From NCBI RefSeq assembly GCF_018812025.1, contig NC_063062.1, positions 1,410,754-1,474,753 on the forward strand: 64,000 nucleotides of DNA. Direction: 5' to 3'. The notes under the pieces are model-generated. The model was not told the DNA's origin, did no database searches, and saw nothing but the letters and a program-made list of their open reading frames with translations. Both the position numbers and the translations under genes were made by a program. Source of the DNA: Megalobrama amblycephala (lineage: Eukaryota > Chordata > Actinopteri > Cypriniformes > Xenocyprididae). Shown here one piece after another: positions 11,069 through 23,348 of the stretch (positions are counted from its first letter, which is position 1; every line of letters begins with the position of its first letter).

Positions 11069-12170
11069 CGTGCACAGACATTTTGGGGGGCAGGGGCTCA
11101 AGTGGAAAAAAGGGCACTTCTCATAATTATTTATTTAAAAAATAATGAACCCTTAAATATATTAAGACAACTTTGACTTCCCTTACACTCATGCAATTGT
11201 TTTATACTCCACAGATTTCTACAAAATAATTAGTTCACACAGAGACCATGGTCTTCTTTAGTATTCACTAGGTTTATCACGAGAAGTCAATAGCAACTAT
11301 TTTCAAGTATCTATATATATTTAGAATAAATGACTGCACCAAGGAGAGGGACATAATTTGTTTATTTTGCACAAATCAATAAATCGTTTTATTTATTTAT
11401 TTATTTTTTACTTATTTCATGAAATGGACAATTTTAAGATTGTGGTCCATTTTTGCTGCCATGTCTTTTACTCTAATGGAAAGAAATCTTTTAACCCTAA
11501 CCCTACAGATTTAGATGGAGTTTGTTTTAAGCCTACTACCCTCCATCTGTTTGCATCTCTAAATTTCTTCTAAATTAACTAAAACAAGCTAATCTGCATA
11601 TTTAAACACATCAAGATTTTTTTCCTGAACTGTTATTACATTATATATTATAACAAATGCCTGCAGAGGGCGCCAAAAGCCTGCTGATTTTTGTTGTTAC
11701 ACAGCACAACACGATCAAATACACGATCAAAGCCAACCACAATGATTAAAAATATATTATTAGTTAAATAATAATATTCAGCCACTTCTTTGTGATAGAA
11801 ATGCTACAGCTACTGTAATTTCTTCAACAAGAATATGTGGACATCAAACATGCAAAGACAGAGCAATTGATGTATTATACTATCCTATGTAAGCGTAGAT
11901 TTAAAAATAGCATTATGTAGCTAATACTGTATTATGATTTTGAAATAGTTTTAATAAACCATGCATCCTTAGAAAACTGTCTAATAATGCGGTTCATGGA
12001 TGCTCCTCTTCTGGTATTGACAGCCCAACCGATATCTTTACCATGGCTCAAAACGCAATGCATAGCACAATAAAATAATTGAAATTATAATATGACATAA
12101 ATTTCATTAGTATCAAATCAGGCAGAAGTGTTGATGGTGGTCAAACTATTAATGCAGCGTTACATAAATA
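11069..12170. mobile_element. hAT-like remnant occupying the coding slot of ghost unit 2
   Basis: It starts CAGGGACGTGCACAGAC and contains a GGGGCTCAAG...AAAGGGCACTT segment also found at 36350-36410. The part 11690-12125 matches 39000-39410 in inverted orientation, so the two are copies of one repeat. No right terminus or target duplication could be identified and no transposase is open. Confidence 0.5.
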
Positions 12171-12398
12171 TATAAATAACCCTTAAATACTGTAGAAATG
12201 GTTCAAAATCTTCATAAAATAATCATATTCATATCAGACAAATATGAGTTAAGTGGTGTTTGTTTGGTTTATCTGTTAGTTGATTCCATATTAAAACATC
12301 TTTAAAAGTTGTTCTCCCCAGTAAAACTTTAGTCACGAATTAACAAATTGTGGAAAATATGCACCAGAAATATTCAACATATCATTAAACTGAGCCAT
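12171..12398 (+). repeat. Ghost unit 2: intron segment without coding exon
   Basis: The segment CTGTAGAAATGGTTCAAAAT through CCAGAAATATTCAACA aligns with the intron of array unit 5 (43803-44010). No coding exon precedes it; the hAT-like remnant lies there instead. It continues after the 2.8-kb insertion at 15231. Confidence 0.6.
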
Positions 12399-13082
12399 CC
12401 CAGCAAGCAATAGCCGTCATTTCACCATCTCGGTTAACTATAGACCCGATATAGTCCGGCTATGTGTAGCCCACTTTTAGCCAAAATAATCTTTCCTTTG
12501 GTTACATGTCGTTTTTGCCAAAATAACTTGCGAGTTGTATGATATTGCATCATGTAAGTGAAGTCAAAAGTGATTACAAGGTGTTTGGTTTCACATCTTT
12601 GACATTGATATTGTGTAGGCTGTGCGTAGCCACAATTTAGCTCGTAGTCAGACCGGCTATTTGTAGCCCACCTATAGTCAATCCTGATTTATTGTAGTTT
12701 TTGGATAGGAAGTGCTTGCGATGGTTGATATCTCACCATGTTCGCAATGTCAACGATTTCTACAAGATTTAAGTGGCATTTCATGACATGGTCTATATGT
12801 AGTCACGATTTAGCTCTGAAGTGTAGTCTGCTTTTAGTCCACCCGGCGAAATCGAGGCAATTTATAGTCTAGTTTTTACGGCTTGGCTATAGCCCTGATT
12901 CAGACCAGCAATGTTGATGAGTGTAACCAAAATAGTGTTAAGTCATTTTCGACCACAAAGCTTGTGGGATTCTTGATATACTTGCATTTATACATTTATA
13001 TGCCAGTATAATATACATTTATATGCAAGTATACATTTGAAACAGCATATTTTTGCTGTCACAAAATCCTACATTCTATGAT

Positions 13083-13123
<41 letters not shown>

Positions 13124-15230
13124 CAGGGTATAGCCAAGCCATTTATTAATTATAATTATATACCACACACATATATGACTGTATTTAATTTTAAGTTAAA
13201 TAAAAATTTACAATTCTCAACCGCTAGATGGCAACTGTGGCTCTACTGAGACCTGACCACTAGCAACGCGAGACTTGAACGTTAGCTCTCGATCACTGTT
13301 GCCAGATCTCGCGATAAACATTTCCGCATTTTACAACTGTTGGAGACGGAGAGCAAGCAACAGCAAATGTTAAAGCAAATTCTTTCCTGCTTTTGGTCTT
13401 GTAAGTATCTGTGTTTTTCATTTTGACATGTGTTTATTATTTATGTACATTATGTGTAGGAACCGTGACATTTTAGCGGGTAACAGTGCAGACTCAGAGT
13501 AAAACGTGGTTAGATTAACATACATGCACATGTTCTGTAGTGTTTCCTTGTGCCCTAAAACTCTGTAATTATCTAAATACAAGGGGGTAAACATGAAACC
13601 TGTGCACCATACTATTATTTGTTATGGAAGCCTTGTATATATTTTAATCTTTTGATCATTATGAAAGAAAAATATGAGTTTTTGATTTGGCAAGGCAAGT
13701 TTATTTTGTATAGCACATTTCAACAACAATGTTCAAGGTAATTCAGAGTGCTTTTCATAAAACATGGAATTTATGGAACTGAAAATTAATCAGGTTGTTT
13801 TAAAAACCAAAAAATATTGTTAACATTTTTTATTTAACTTTTTTTTTTTTGTCAATGTTTTATATTTTTTATTGTTACACGTTGTAATTTTCTTTTAATG
13901 TTTATTTGTATTGTATTTGTAAAATTTAATTTATTATTTTTTTTTATCATTGTGTATTATCATGAGTTCTTTTTCTAAATAAATCCTTTTATATTTAATT
14001 TGTTTGGACGGATTGTCATTTATGAGAACCTGTTATATTTAAGTGAAAAGAATCCTTTAGCTATTATTTAGTTGTCTATTGCATGTATAGATGTAATCAT
14101 TCATTAGTAGTGTAATTGATGACTAGTCTATTTTTGGGTTATGGTTAGACGTCTATTAGATTTTCACTGACAGCCCCAATTTTGCCTTATTTTAGCCTAG
14201 ACCCGTATTAACCGTCTATTAGACATAAATATGTAGTTGTCTAATAGTCGTCTAATTGATGACTAGTCTACTCTTGGGTTATGGTTAGACGTCTATTAGA
14301 TTTTCACTGACAGCCCCAATTTTGCCTTATTTTAGCCTAGACCCGTATTAACCGTCTATTAGACATAAATATGTAGTTGTCTAATAGTCGTCTAATTGAT
14401 GACTAGTCTACTCTTGGGTTATGGTTAGACGTCTATTAGATTTTCACTGACAGCCCAAATTCAGCCTTATTTTAGCCTAGACCCGTATTAACCGTCTATT
14501 AGACATAAATATGTAGTTGTCTAATAGTCGTCTAATTGATGACTAGTCTACTCTTGGGTTATGGTTAGACGTCTATTAGATTTTCACTGACAGCCCCAAT
14601 TCAGCCTTATTTTAGCCTAGACCCGTATTAACCGTCTATTAGACATAAATATGTAGTTGTCTAATAGTCGTCTAATTGATGACTAGTCTACTCTTGGGTT
14701 ATGGTTAGACGTCTATTAGATTTTCACTGACAGCCCCAATTCAGCCTTATTTTAGCCTAGACCCGTATTAACCGTCTATTAGACATAAATATGTAGTTGT
14801 CTAATAGTCATCTAATTGATGACTAGTCTACTCTTGGGTTATGGTTAGACGTCTATTAGATTTTCACTGACAGCCCAAATTCAGCCTTATTTTAGCCTAG
14901 ACCCGTATTAACCGTCTATTAGACATAAATATGTAGTTGTCTAATAGTCGTCTAATTGATGACTAGTCTACTCTTGGGTTATGGTTAGACGTCTATTAGA
15001 TTTTCACTGACAGCCCAAATTCAGCCTTATTTTAGCCTAGATCCATATTCACCGTCTATTAGACATATATATGTAGTCGTCTAATTGATGACTAGTCTAT
15101 TTTTGGGTTATGGTTAGACGTCTATTAGATTTTCACTGACAGCCCAAATTTTGCCTTGTTTTAGCCTAGACGGCCGGGCTATGTTTTGACGGCTATTAGA
15201 CGTCTAATAGACATAAAATTGCTTGCTGGG
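12399..15230. mobile_element. 2.8-kb element with CCCAGCAAGCAAT termini and internal satellite
   Basis: The left end CCCAGCAAGCAAT and right end ATTGCTTGCTGGG are perfect 13-bp inverted termini. The flanking AT dinucleotide appears on both sides (12397-12398, 15231-15232), and joining the flanks restores the unit sequence GAGCCATGCTTCCC (compare 20360-20380). Inside are degenerate short-period TAGCC/TAGTC repeats (12405-12900), a (TA)n tract (13084-13119), a CpG-bearing promoter-like segment with a GTAAGT donor near 13401 and a 140-bp satellite (14100-15160). No transposase frame was found. Confidence 0.75.
14100..15160. repeat. 140-bp tandem satellite, about eight copies
   Basis: The marker GATGACTAGTCTA recurs at 14118, 14258, 14398, 14538, 14678, 14818, 14958 and 15087, so the period is exactly 140 bp for seven units and 129 bp for the last. 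Units are nearly identical (CCCAATT versus CCAAATT variants). Each contains short inverted motifs GTCTATTAGAC and GTCTAATAGTC. Confidence 0.95.
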
Positions 15231-16340
15231 ATGCTTCCCTTCTCAACCACCAAAACTAATAAACATTAACAAAACTAAAACGAGGAAGTTATTATAATCC
15301 ATATTCTTTTATAAAGTTAAATTAAATGCTGAGAAAACTCACATCATGTACCTTCAAGAAGAGCAATCTAGATACACTAACATGAGTCAATAAGTTCTGT
15401 ACGAATGTACACTATTATCCATGTGCATGTACAAGTTGTTTCATCACAACAGCTGTTCTGATTTACTGAGCAGTAGTTTGTTTGCTCTGTAATAATAACA
15501 GATATGAATCATGAATATAATGAGTTTATTTGTTTCATCTCTTCCGCACAGAGATCGTGACGGGAGCCCATGAAGATCTGCAGCTTCTGACCAGATCTAA
15601 AGCAGACCAAATATGAATTCCTTGTATTTCTCTTTTCTGTCATATTCAAGATAGACACAACTGTGCTTAAATCTGTCACACAGCTGTCACACTTTATACT
15701 ACAGTGAATATTTCCCTGGATATGTTTATTGTTAAAAGTACATTTCTGTATCTAATTTTCACTGTTATTGCACCGCTTACACGCATATTATCCTCTTGTG
15801 GCAGACGGCCCAGTGACAGGACAATATGTCACACTGTGTGGGGTAAGTTGTCACATTGGAACCTGCTATTAAACTTCTATACTGTATATATAAGTGGGGT
15901 TTTACTGTGTTCAGCTGTTTTTTCAATAACTATTGGAATAGTTGATTCTGATTGGTCAATCATATCAAAAAAATAATACCAAATACTGTGGGTTCGTTCA
16001 AATTTACTTCTGTTCGATTGTTTTAAACATGTACAACTGTGCAGCATTAACCCACCAAATCATTTGAGAACAGACAAATTGATCAAAATACAAGTTTAAT
16101 TACAATAATAAGCTCTCTGAGAATCATTCAAGCAACTATCTGAGATAACATAACATAGATTGAACAGAGACTGAAGGTGAATGTACAACTTAAGTAGTTA
16201 ACATAATGAGGATAATGACTAACACACAGCTGACACCTATGAACTAATAATGACGGGAACCAAGAAGACACATGAGTAACGTTAATCTGAACAAAGAAGC
16301 GTGTGACAAATGAAACTAAACAGAATAGAACGTGATAGTA
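15231..16340 (+). repeat. Ghost unit 2: distal intron, terminal exon and tail
   Basis: The unit resumes with ATGCTTCCCTTCTCAACC. The conserved acceptor CTCTTCCGCACAG ends at 15551 and is followed by AGATCGTGACGGG. The tail with ATATGTCACACTGTGTGG lies near 15824. There is no matching coding exon upstream, so this is a relic copy of the duplicated unit. Confidence 0.6.
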
Positions 16341-17215
16341 ACAGGCTAATAAACCATTAAATGTCCCGTTCCTTGCAGCAAAATTATTACAATGACATAA
16401 AATAGTGTAATCAAGCGTAAAGATAATACAAAAACTAATTCATCCGTGAACATGATTTGTGAATTCCATACTTCTCTGCATAGTGAAAATGATATCTCCC
16501 ATAGTTTCATTCTCCTTCATAGCGTCATCAAGCTTTTCCTTTGTTACTGTTTTGAAAATGTGACCTCTGGTGGCGAAAACTTACATAGTGTGCCTTAAAC
16601 AAAGAAAATAAGTCATTTTAACTTGGCCAGTAAAAGGCTGAGTTGAAGTTTCCTTTGCAATACTTTTTACTCAAACAATATAACACTGAATTGAACCACA
16701 CTTTTAAGGTGGGTGCTTTACTTAGAAACATCAAAGAAGTAATAGAAGTAAAATGACACCTGAACACAGAGACCTCAATATTGGTACGCAATACACAATG
16801 ACGGTAACATTCGATGGATCGTTTTTGAGTGTGAATGTGCCATTTTGAGTAGAAAATGAAGTCCAAATGTCACAAAATGGCAAGTTACTAAACATAACAA
16901 AAGCAATGCAAAAAAAAATTAATTAAAAATAAATAAAAAAAAACAGCGAAAAACCAACCTTATTTATTTTTCAAGCCCCATGCAGGGCATTACGGGAACA
17001 CATGTATGAGAAGAGCTGAGTAGTTTTACTTCATTTTATAATGTTGATAACGTTGATACACTTTAATTTTTACAAGCATGAATTGAGTACAAGCTTGAAT
17101 AGAATTTATTATTATTATTATTATTATTCTTGTCTGAAGTAAGTTTTTCATGTAGAAATTACATTTGTTTTTTCTGTAGTATTTACGTCACCACACAATC
17201 ATTTTTATTATCATC
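16341..17215. repeat. MITE fragment and AT-rich sequence
   Basis: 16370-16598 ends with CATAGTGTGCCTTAAA, an inverted TTTAAGGCACACTATG-type MITE terminus. 16911-16945 is A-rich and 17107-17127 is an ATT repeat. The last part (17200-17215) is the array upstream block, cut by the L1. No gene is seen. Confidence 0.45.
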
Positions 17216-17389
17216 ACTGTACCATAGGGGGCCAAGATGGCGCTGTTCCGAGCAGACGAGCTGCAATCTTAATCCTCAGACATCATCAAGATTCACATGC
17301 AATAAGTGAAAAAATTTATTTTATTCTTAGTCTTTTATGTCAACAACTTTATAGGGACTAATTTTAACTTTGTTTGAAAACTAGATCAT

Positions 17390-18285
17390 ATGGGCAAACG
17401 CAAGGCGAAACATCACTCCGAGGCGAACATGAAAAATGAAAATATGATACCATCTCAACTATTCGCCCAGTATCCTGACGAAACAATGCTGACTGATTTA
17501 TCTTTTGATTCGGTTGATACAGTCAATCCAGAGAAATCCTTGGCAACCCCACTGCCGTGCACACCAGCTAAAAGTCCAGCGCCAAAAAAAGGAAAGATAA
17601 CTTCTCTTGACTGTGACCTCAACAAAGTTATGGTCGCCATTCAGTCTCTCTCTGCAAAATGTGAAGTAATTTTTGAAAAAGTTACATCCATGTAGACAAC
17701 TGTGAGAAACACTGATCATGCCATGACCTTTTTGAATGAATCTGTGGAAAAACTTCCACCAACCATAACGAAAGGATCTCCGTGCTGGAAAAGAAGACTA
17801 CGGAATTGAGAGAAGAGAACAAACAACTCAAACTTCAGCTGCTGGAGGCCAATAGTTATCGACGAAGATGGGGACTGAGACTGCACGGGATGAAGGAGGA
17901 AGATCCTCAAGAAAACATTCGCGATTTGGTGATCAGTGTTCTTGGCAAGATTTCCCCCCAAAATTGCTGGGAAATTACCGGAGGTGGTGGATTCTGTGCA
18001 CAGAATCGGAAAGAAGAAAGACGGCAACTCAGCGAGAGGTACACTTATTCAATTCAGCATGCGTCACTTTCGGGATATTGTATGGAGGGATGCAAGAGGC
18101 TCGAAATTCCTAGAGGAAGCCCATCTTCGTTTAAAAGAAGACCTGTCACCTGAGGAAAGAGCAGCACGGGCCAAGGCATGGCCGTTGAGAAGAAGGCAAA
18201 AAAAAGCCAGAGAAGAAGGCAAAAGAGCATCTTTCATTGGTGCTTTCGCTTACATCGAAGGTAAAAAAGTGAATATTGACATTTA
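17390..18285 (+). pseudogene. Degenerate L1 ORF1 (RNA-binding protein)
   Basis: The frame opens with a lysine-rich start (MGKRKAKHH) and contains a coiled-coil segment (TTELREENKQLKLQLLEA), then the RRM-like RRRWGLRLHGMKE block and the C-terminal domain with DVVHR-like DSVHRIGKK and FSMRHFRDIVW. ORF1 proteins trimerise through the coil and coat the LINE RNA. It is broken by a TAG at 17693 and by at least two frameshifts (near 17780 and near 17940). The last piece stays open to a TAG at 18283, ending in GAFAYIEGKKVNIDI. It cannot encode a working product. Confidence 0.85.
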
Positions 18286-18655
18286 GTTAAAGGTGCCCTA
18301 GATTCAAAAATTGAATTTACCTTGGCATAGTTAAATAACAAGAGTTCAGTACATGGAAAAGACATACACTGAGTTTCAAACCCCATTGTTTCCTCCTTCT
18401 TATATAAAACTCATTTGTTTAAAAGACCTCCGAAGAACAGGCGAATCTCAACATAACACCGACTGTTACGTAACAGTCGGGATCATTAATATGTATGACC
18501 CCAATATTTGCATATGCCAGCCCATGTTCAAGGCATTAGACAAGGGCAGCCAGTATTAACGTCTGGATCTGTGCACAGCTGATAACAATAGCGAAAAATG
18601 GCAGATGGAGTGATAATAACTGACATGTAATAAGATGTCACTTATCATTTAAAGA
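18286..18655. mobile_element. TTAAAGGTGCCCTAGA MITE inside the LINE
   Basis: It begins at TTAA (18287-18290) immediately after the ORF1 stop and contains the widespread cyprinid segments ACCTTGGCATAGTTAAATAA and CCGACTGTTACGTAACAGTCGG, the latter a perfect palindrome. The right end is not clear. It is a non-autonomous DNA repeat with no coding capacity. Confidence 0.6.
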
Positions 18656-18680
18656 GATTGTAAAGAGTGAACAGAAATTT

Positions 18681-19307
18681 TTGGTTGAAGACAGAAGTAT
18701 TTATGACCCAAAATGTAGTAACAAAATGATAAGAAATGTATTTCAGTCTAGGAAAATAATTACTCCAAGGGAAAAAAATTTCTGGAATGCTTTAATAGAT
18801 AAGATTAATTGGAAAAAAGCATGGCTCTTACCCTATAAATTTTGTGTCTCTAATAAAGTTAAAGAAATACATTTAAAAATTTTGCACAATATATACCCCA
18901 CTAATGAAATTATTTCTAAATTCATTAACACTAGTTTAAATTGCAATTTTTGCAAGTCTAGTATTGAGTCAATCGATCATCTTTTCTTCAGATGCCCCCT
19001 TGTTAAAGATTTTTGGTCCGAGCTGGCAAATTTTTTGACTTCGAAATCTAATTTGGTCATTGATTTCACTATGTGTGATATATTCTGTTACTTTTCACAT
19101 TGTAAACAAAATATAGAATATATAGGGAATGTAGTTATTTTGTTGGCAAAATATTACATTCATAAATGTAAATTTTCTTCAACAGTGCCCAAATTAAACC
19201 ATTTTCTCTGTGACTTTAACTATTTAATTAAAACACTAAAAAAGATTAACAACAAAAAAAGTGTCAAATTTATGAATCTGTATAATGATTTGATGAATGT
19301 TACGTAA
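18681..19307 (+). pseudogene. C-terminal remnant of L1 ORF2 (reverse transcriptase)
   Basis: About 200 residues remain open. They contain the zf-RVT type motif CNFCKSSIESIDHLFFRCPL followed by VKDFW, which marks the C-terminal cysteine region of LINE ORF2 proteins. The endonuclease and the YADD polymerase core are missing, so the copy was internally deleted. The remnant ends at TAA 19305-19307, about 150 bp before the A-tail. Confidence 0.85.
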
Positions 19308-19480
19308 ATTGTTTTTATTACCTCTGTATTTTTATTTATTTTTTATTTTTTATTTATTTTAACTTCATGCATTTATTTGCCTTATTATTTATGTTTGATG
19401 TCATCCATTGTTATATTGATATGTTTAAGTTGTTCTTGTTCAAACTTGCAATTTAAAAAAAAAAAAAATTACTGTACCAT

Positions 19481-19676
19481 GGTTTCAGGTTGAGAGTTAT
19501 GTTGACAAACCAGTCTGGAGGCACGTTTGATCTAAATCAAATATGTGCTGACTGAACAGTACCTCCTGTTGTCTTCTGTTTGGCTTGCACAATCACAAGG
19601 TATTATAAGGGCGAGGCAGTTAACGGGAGGTTTAAACAGGACCTTCACAATCCTCACACACCAGCACTCACTTGAA
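19481..19676 (+). promoter_or_regulatory. Core promoter of array gene 3
   Basis: The segment after the L1 aligns with 2594-2811 and 43060-43240. A TATA box (TTATAA, 19603-19608) lies about 70 bp upstream of the start codon and is followed by the shared leader GGTTTAAACAGGACCTTCAC. Everything farther upstream has been displaced 2.2 kb away by the L1. Confidence 0.6.
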
Positions 19677-20120
19677 ATGGCATCAGAAATAGCAGTGGTC
19701 AGAGACATGGAGGAAGGGCTGGTTATTAGAGAAGGACATGATGAAGAAGAAGAAAGAAAGCAACACAGAGAACAACAGCTGAACGAAAACCCAGATATTC
19801 TCTTCAGAGTTTATAGGCAAAGAGAACTGCATGTTCTGCTCTTCAGACCCACGAATGACAGCTGGTGGATAAGAACACTTAAACATCAATATCTAGGCAT
19901 CTCTGCTCAGTGGACTTTTCAACATGCTGATAACCAGCAGATTCGACATAATATGAATCTCTCTGGTGATCGGATTCAATTGCAGACATTCTGTGATGAC
20001 TTTCCAAACAATCGTTTGAAGTCTCTTGATGACAATGATGAAAAAGCTAAAGATCTGAGAGCAGCAATAGAAGATCTTGTATTAAAAAAATGGACACAAT
20101 TCAAGAAGAAGCTGCCATAA
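19677..20120 (+). CDS. Array gene 3: 147-aa core plus coil protein
   Basis: The frame encodes 147 aa. Residues 1-35 are acidic and charged. Residues 36-110 form the family core with NENPDILFR (36-44), LLFRPT (54-59), the WW pair (63-64), QWTFQHA (78-84), NLSG (94-97) and FCDDFP (105-110). Residues 120-147 form a short charged helix. I chose ATG 19677 rather than the longer frame from 19545 because it follows the shared untranslated leader and has a GAAATGG context. A donor GAG|GTACAA follows at 20128. No signal peptide or membrane segment is seen, so the protein should be intracellular. I do not recognise the family. The matching terminal exon acceptor near 20630 is mutated (CCACAAAATG), so 3' processing may differ. 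Confidence 0.7.
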   Translation: MASEIAVVRDMEEGLVIREGHDEEEERKQHREQQLNENPDILFRVYRQRELHVLLFRPTNDSWWIRTLKHQYLGISAQWTFQHADNQQIRHNMNLSGDRIQLQTFCDDFPNNRLKSLDDNDEKAKDLRAAIEDLVLKKWTQFKKKLP

Positions 20121-21509
20121 AATTGAGGTACAACATTTAAATTATTTCAAAACAGCAAGTATTGTAGAAATGATTAAAATGTCATAAAATCACATCAGAC
20201 AACTGTGCGATGAGTGTTGTTAAAAGTTGTTCTAACTAACCCCAGTAAAACTTTGCTCTTGAATTAACAAAGAGTAGAAAATTTGTTTTGACACTTTCAT
20301 TTAGTGTATTTGTGATGTGTTCATATTTCTTCCACCAGAGATGTTCAACAAACCATAAAAACTGAGTCAAGCTGCCCTCCTCACCCTCCAGAACTTCAGA
20401 TAAATAAGAATGAACAATAACGTGTTCAGATGATAAAGTTAAATAAATGCTGAGGAAACTCCATGTACCTTCAAGAAGACTAATGCAAGTGCAATTAGCC
20501 TGTGCGAGTTGTGTTTCATCATCTAATAGCTCTGTTCTGTTTTCCTGAGAATTGGTTCATGTTTACTTTATAATAATAGACATGTGATTATGAATATAAC
20601 AGAAGTTTTTTTTTTCATCTCTTCCACAAAATGCTCATGTTTTTCCTAAAAAATATGAATTTCTTGTATTTCTCTTTCTCTGTCATATTAAATTCAGACA
20701 GCTGTGATTAAATCTGTCACACTTTATACTCTAGTTTATGTTTCTCAGAGTGTTTATTGTTAAAAGTACATTTCTGTATAAGCACTAACCTTATTAAAGT
20801 CATGACTACATTGAATCTAATGGACATTTCCATGGACATGAATTTTATACTGTATAAACTGTATATTCTCTCCCTTACACTATCCCTACTCCTAAACCTA
20901 ACCATCAAACAAAACTTCTTACATTTTTACATTTTCAAAAAACATAATTTAGTAAGATTCATAAACTGTTTTCCTCATTGGGACCAAAAAATTTCGGATC
21001 TGGCCACCTTTGTGGTGACATTTTGTCCTCATACAGTAGGGTTTACCAGGACACACGTACTTACATACTTACACAAGGGAAGAAATTCATACCACTTTAG
21101 ATAACAATGAGAAACAACAAAGGAATGAACAAAACAGGACGTACATGTGGGATTAATTAGGTGATAAACGAGGAGAACTTAGTAGTTGTAGGAACGAGAA
21201 CTGAACAAAGGAAACATAGGAATATTAACACAAACATGTAGTTTTATATATATATAAAACTGCAGATAATTCATGGGTCATAAGATTCCAAAAATTGCTT
21301 GTGGGTCACTGGTGGATGAGAGATAAATCATTAATGTGACACTGAACTCTCATTTCACCATAAATGCATCAAACGTGTGTCCCTATTTTACTTTCGTTTT
21401 CAACAACATACTGTAGTAGGCCTACATCTCTTCAGGGAAAACAATGAAAGAAAACAAATGCGTAGAGCACCTCTGAGGTCATTATATAAAACACAAAGGA
21501 ACCTACATG
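20121..21509 (+). other. Intron, damaged terminal exon and tail of unit 3
   Basis: The conserved intron is followed near 20630 by TCTTCCACAAAATGCTCATG, where other copies have TCTTCCACACAGAGATCATG, so the acceptor AG is lost. 20850-21060 is a dispersed fish repeat. 21070-21240 is the unit tail, and 21310-21509 aligns with 61790-61960 downstream of array gene 8. No gene is seen. Confidence 0.6.
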
Positions 21510-22089
21510 AGACATGAGGTAACACTTTACAATAACAGTACATGAATAATCATGAACTAATACCTGAATTAATAGTTACTTCAACATGAACTCATGATTA
21601 GTTAAGATATGAACTAATGAAGAGTGATCCTTAACTACGACAGGAGGATTCATGCATGGAAACAGAAGTCTTAACTACTGTACGCGTTAATACATGTTTG
21701 ATAATTAATGCATTAATTAACATTTAGGGTAAACTAAATAAATCAGGCTCCATTAGAGTAAACAAGAAGTACTCTGAATTTGAATTAAACGTGATTTAAT
21801 ACTGTCATAATTTACACTGTAATATCATAATCTGCCATCTGCAGCTTTGTGACAAATAATTGGAATGGCACATGATTATTTAGCCATTAATTACATAGAT
21901 CTGTCTAATCAAATGTGGAAAATAGACTAACTACCACTAATAAATTTAATTTGATCTAAACTGTTTTCTGATTTTTATTGTTCATTTATATTTAGTCATA
22001 GCTAAATAGTCATAGTTTATTCCCGGAACTAAAGTATGTAGGGTTTGTTTCTGGCGGGACACTCAATAGTGGCGCACGCTAGGTGAGAG

Positions 22090-23348
22090 AGAGCAAGCAT
22101 AGACATCATATATAGCTAGACGCCCTATCGAATGCTACTGCCTATTGGCACGGACGAGCCGTGGAGCCGCCATCTTGGATCGGTCGCCAGCTCCACTCAG
22201 TGTAACTTGTTTGACAGGTGCAATGAGCTGTCAGCGCATTTAATTAATCATATCTCACAGAATACCTAACTGATTTTGACTCGGGTTTTTTTGCTGCAAA
22301 GGTAATTCATGTAGCTATGATACAGGACACATTGTTGAGTGTATTTTAATATTCATAGTAGACTTAACAGTTATATAATATTCTGATATAATAAGATATA
22401 AAGTGACCAGACGTCCAAAATCAAAATATGTGATGTAGGATATAAGGTAATTTATAAATCACACATTATAGATATAATAAAGAAGCAGAAACAGATAGTT
22501 GCAGTAAAATAAGATATTTTAGTAATACTAGCAGAAGTAACTCGATTTGCGCTTTGCCGTCATGTGTGTATGCTTCCTGATATCACGTGCACAAACACAA
22601 ATAACTATTTTGTCCGGTCGAACAATGTATGTATTAAATTCAGATTGGATTGTGTTGGTAATAGGCACTTAACGTTACCTAACGCTAAAAGTAAGTTTCG
22701 TGCATTGAGCGCATTCTTGTGCTTTCGAACTTCTTTCTGATCTGAATAGTAATTATGTGGAAAACACTTGCGAGGTCCGACGGTTAAGCAGAGCGGTTAA
22801 GATAAAGGGGCTTGAATAATTAATAATCAATATAACCTGACGAAAATATATTTATTAAATGTTATCCACATTATATTTAATCTGCAACAGCATTGTGAAC
22901 ATTTATAACGATGCGTTTGGTCATTAACTTTTAAATGCATCATTATGCAAAGATGAAGAGAGTTATTGCATGAAAGACCCATGACTGGCAGATCAACGTG
23001 CGACTACATCTCTCCGAAACGGTAGGAAAATAAATTTAATTCAATGTGGAGGATTTTAACTGTGACAAGATGATTGACAGGGTAGTTTAAACAGTTACAG
23101 GTTGCGTAAATAAGCGACATAACGTCCGTTAAAGACGCAGTTATGTCCCAAAGCTTGTCTACTCTTCTGCTACACACTCAAAAGTATGTACTTTTTCTTT
23201 ACAAAAACAGTAAATGCTTTTAGGACGTCGTATAAGTAGGCGAATTGGGACGCAGCTTAGGAGTACGACCGGTCTAAGATGGCGGCCGCAAATCTCGGCG
23301 CCCAGCGGCCAATAGGGCGTCTACCTATATGATGTCTATGAGAGCAAG
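22090..23348. mobile_element. 1.24-kb TIR element with perfect 8-bp duplication
   Basis: It occupies 22098-23340 with ends CATAGACATCATATATAGC and, inverted, ATATGATGTCTATG, followed inward by GACGCCCTAT and ATAGGGCGTC. The flanks AGAGCAAG (22090-22097 and 23341-23348) are identical. Subterminal CCGCCATCTTGGATC and AAGATGGCGGCCGC are inverted and resemble YY1 sites. The 8-bp duplication fits the hAT superfamily. Confidence 0.85.

Larger units (their letters stand above)
17216..19480 (+). mobile_element. L1-type LINE with 10-bp target duplication
   Basis: The body runs from about 17226 to 19470. It starts with GGGGGCCAAGATGGCGC, an L1-like 5' end with a YY1-type CAAGATGGC site, and ends in an A-run (19455-19468). 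The flanks share ACTGTACCAT (17216-17225 and 19471-19480). The uninterrupted target ATCACTGTACCATG exists at 2580-2593. Most of ORF2 is deleted and a MITE sits between the two reading-frame remnants. It has landed in the upstream block of array gene 3. Confidence 0.9.

Noticed and set aside
14100..15160. CRISPR-like regular repeats
   Set aside because: The units are contiguous 140-bp satellites without unique spacers, in a vertebrate genome inside a transposon.
19545..19676. N-terminal extension of array gene 3
   Set aside because: The frame is open, but the DNA is the shared TATA and leader block, which is untranslated in the sister copies.
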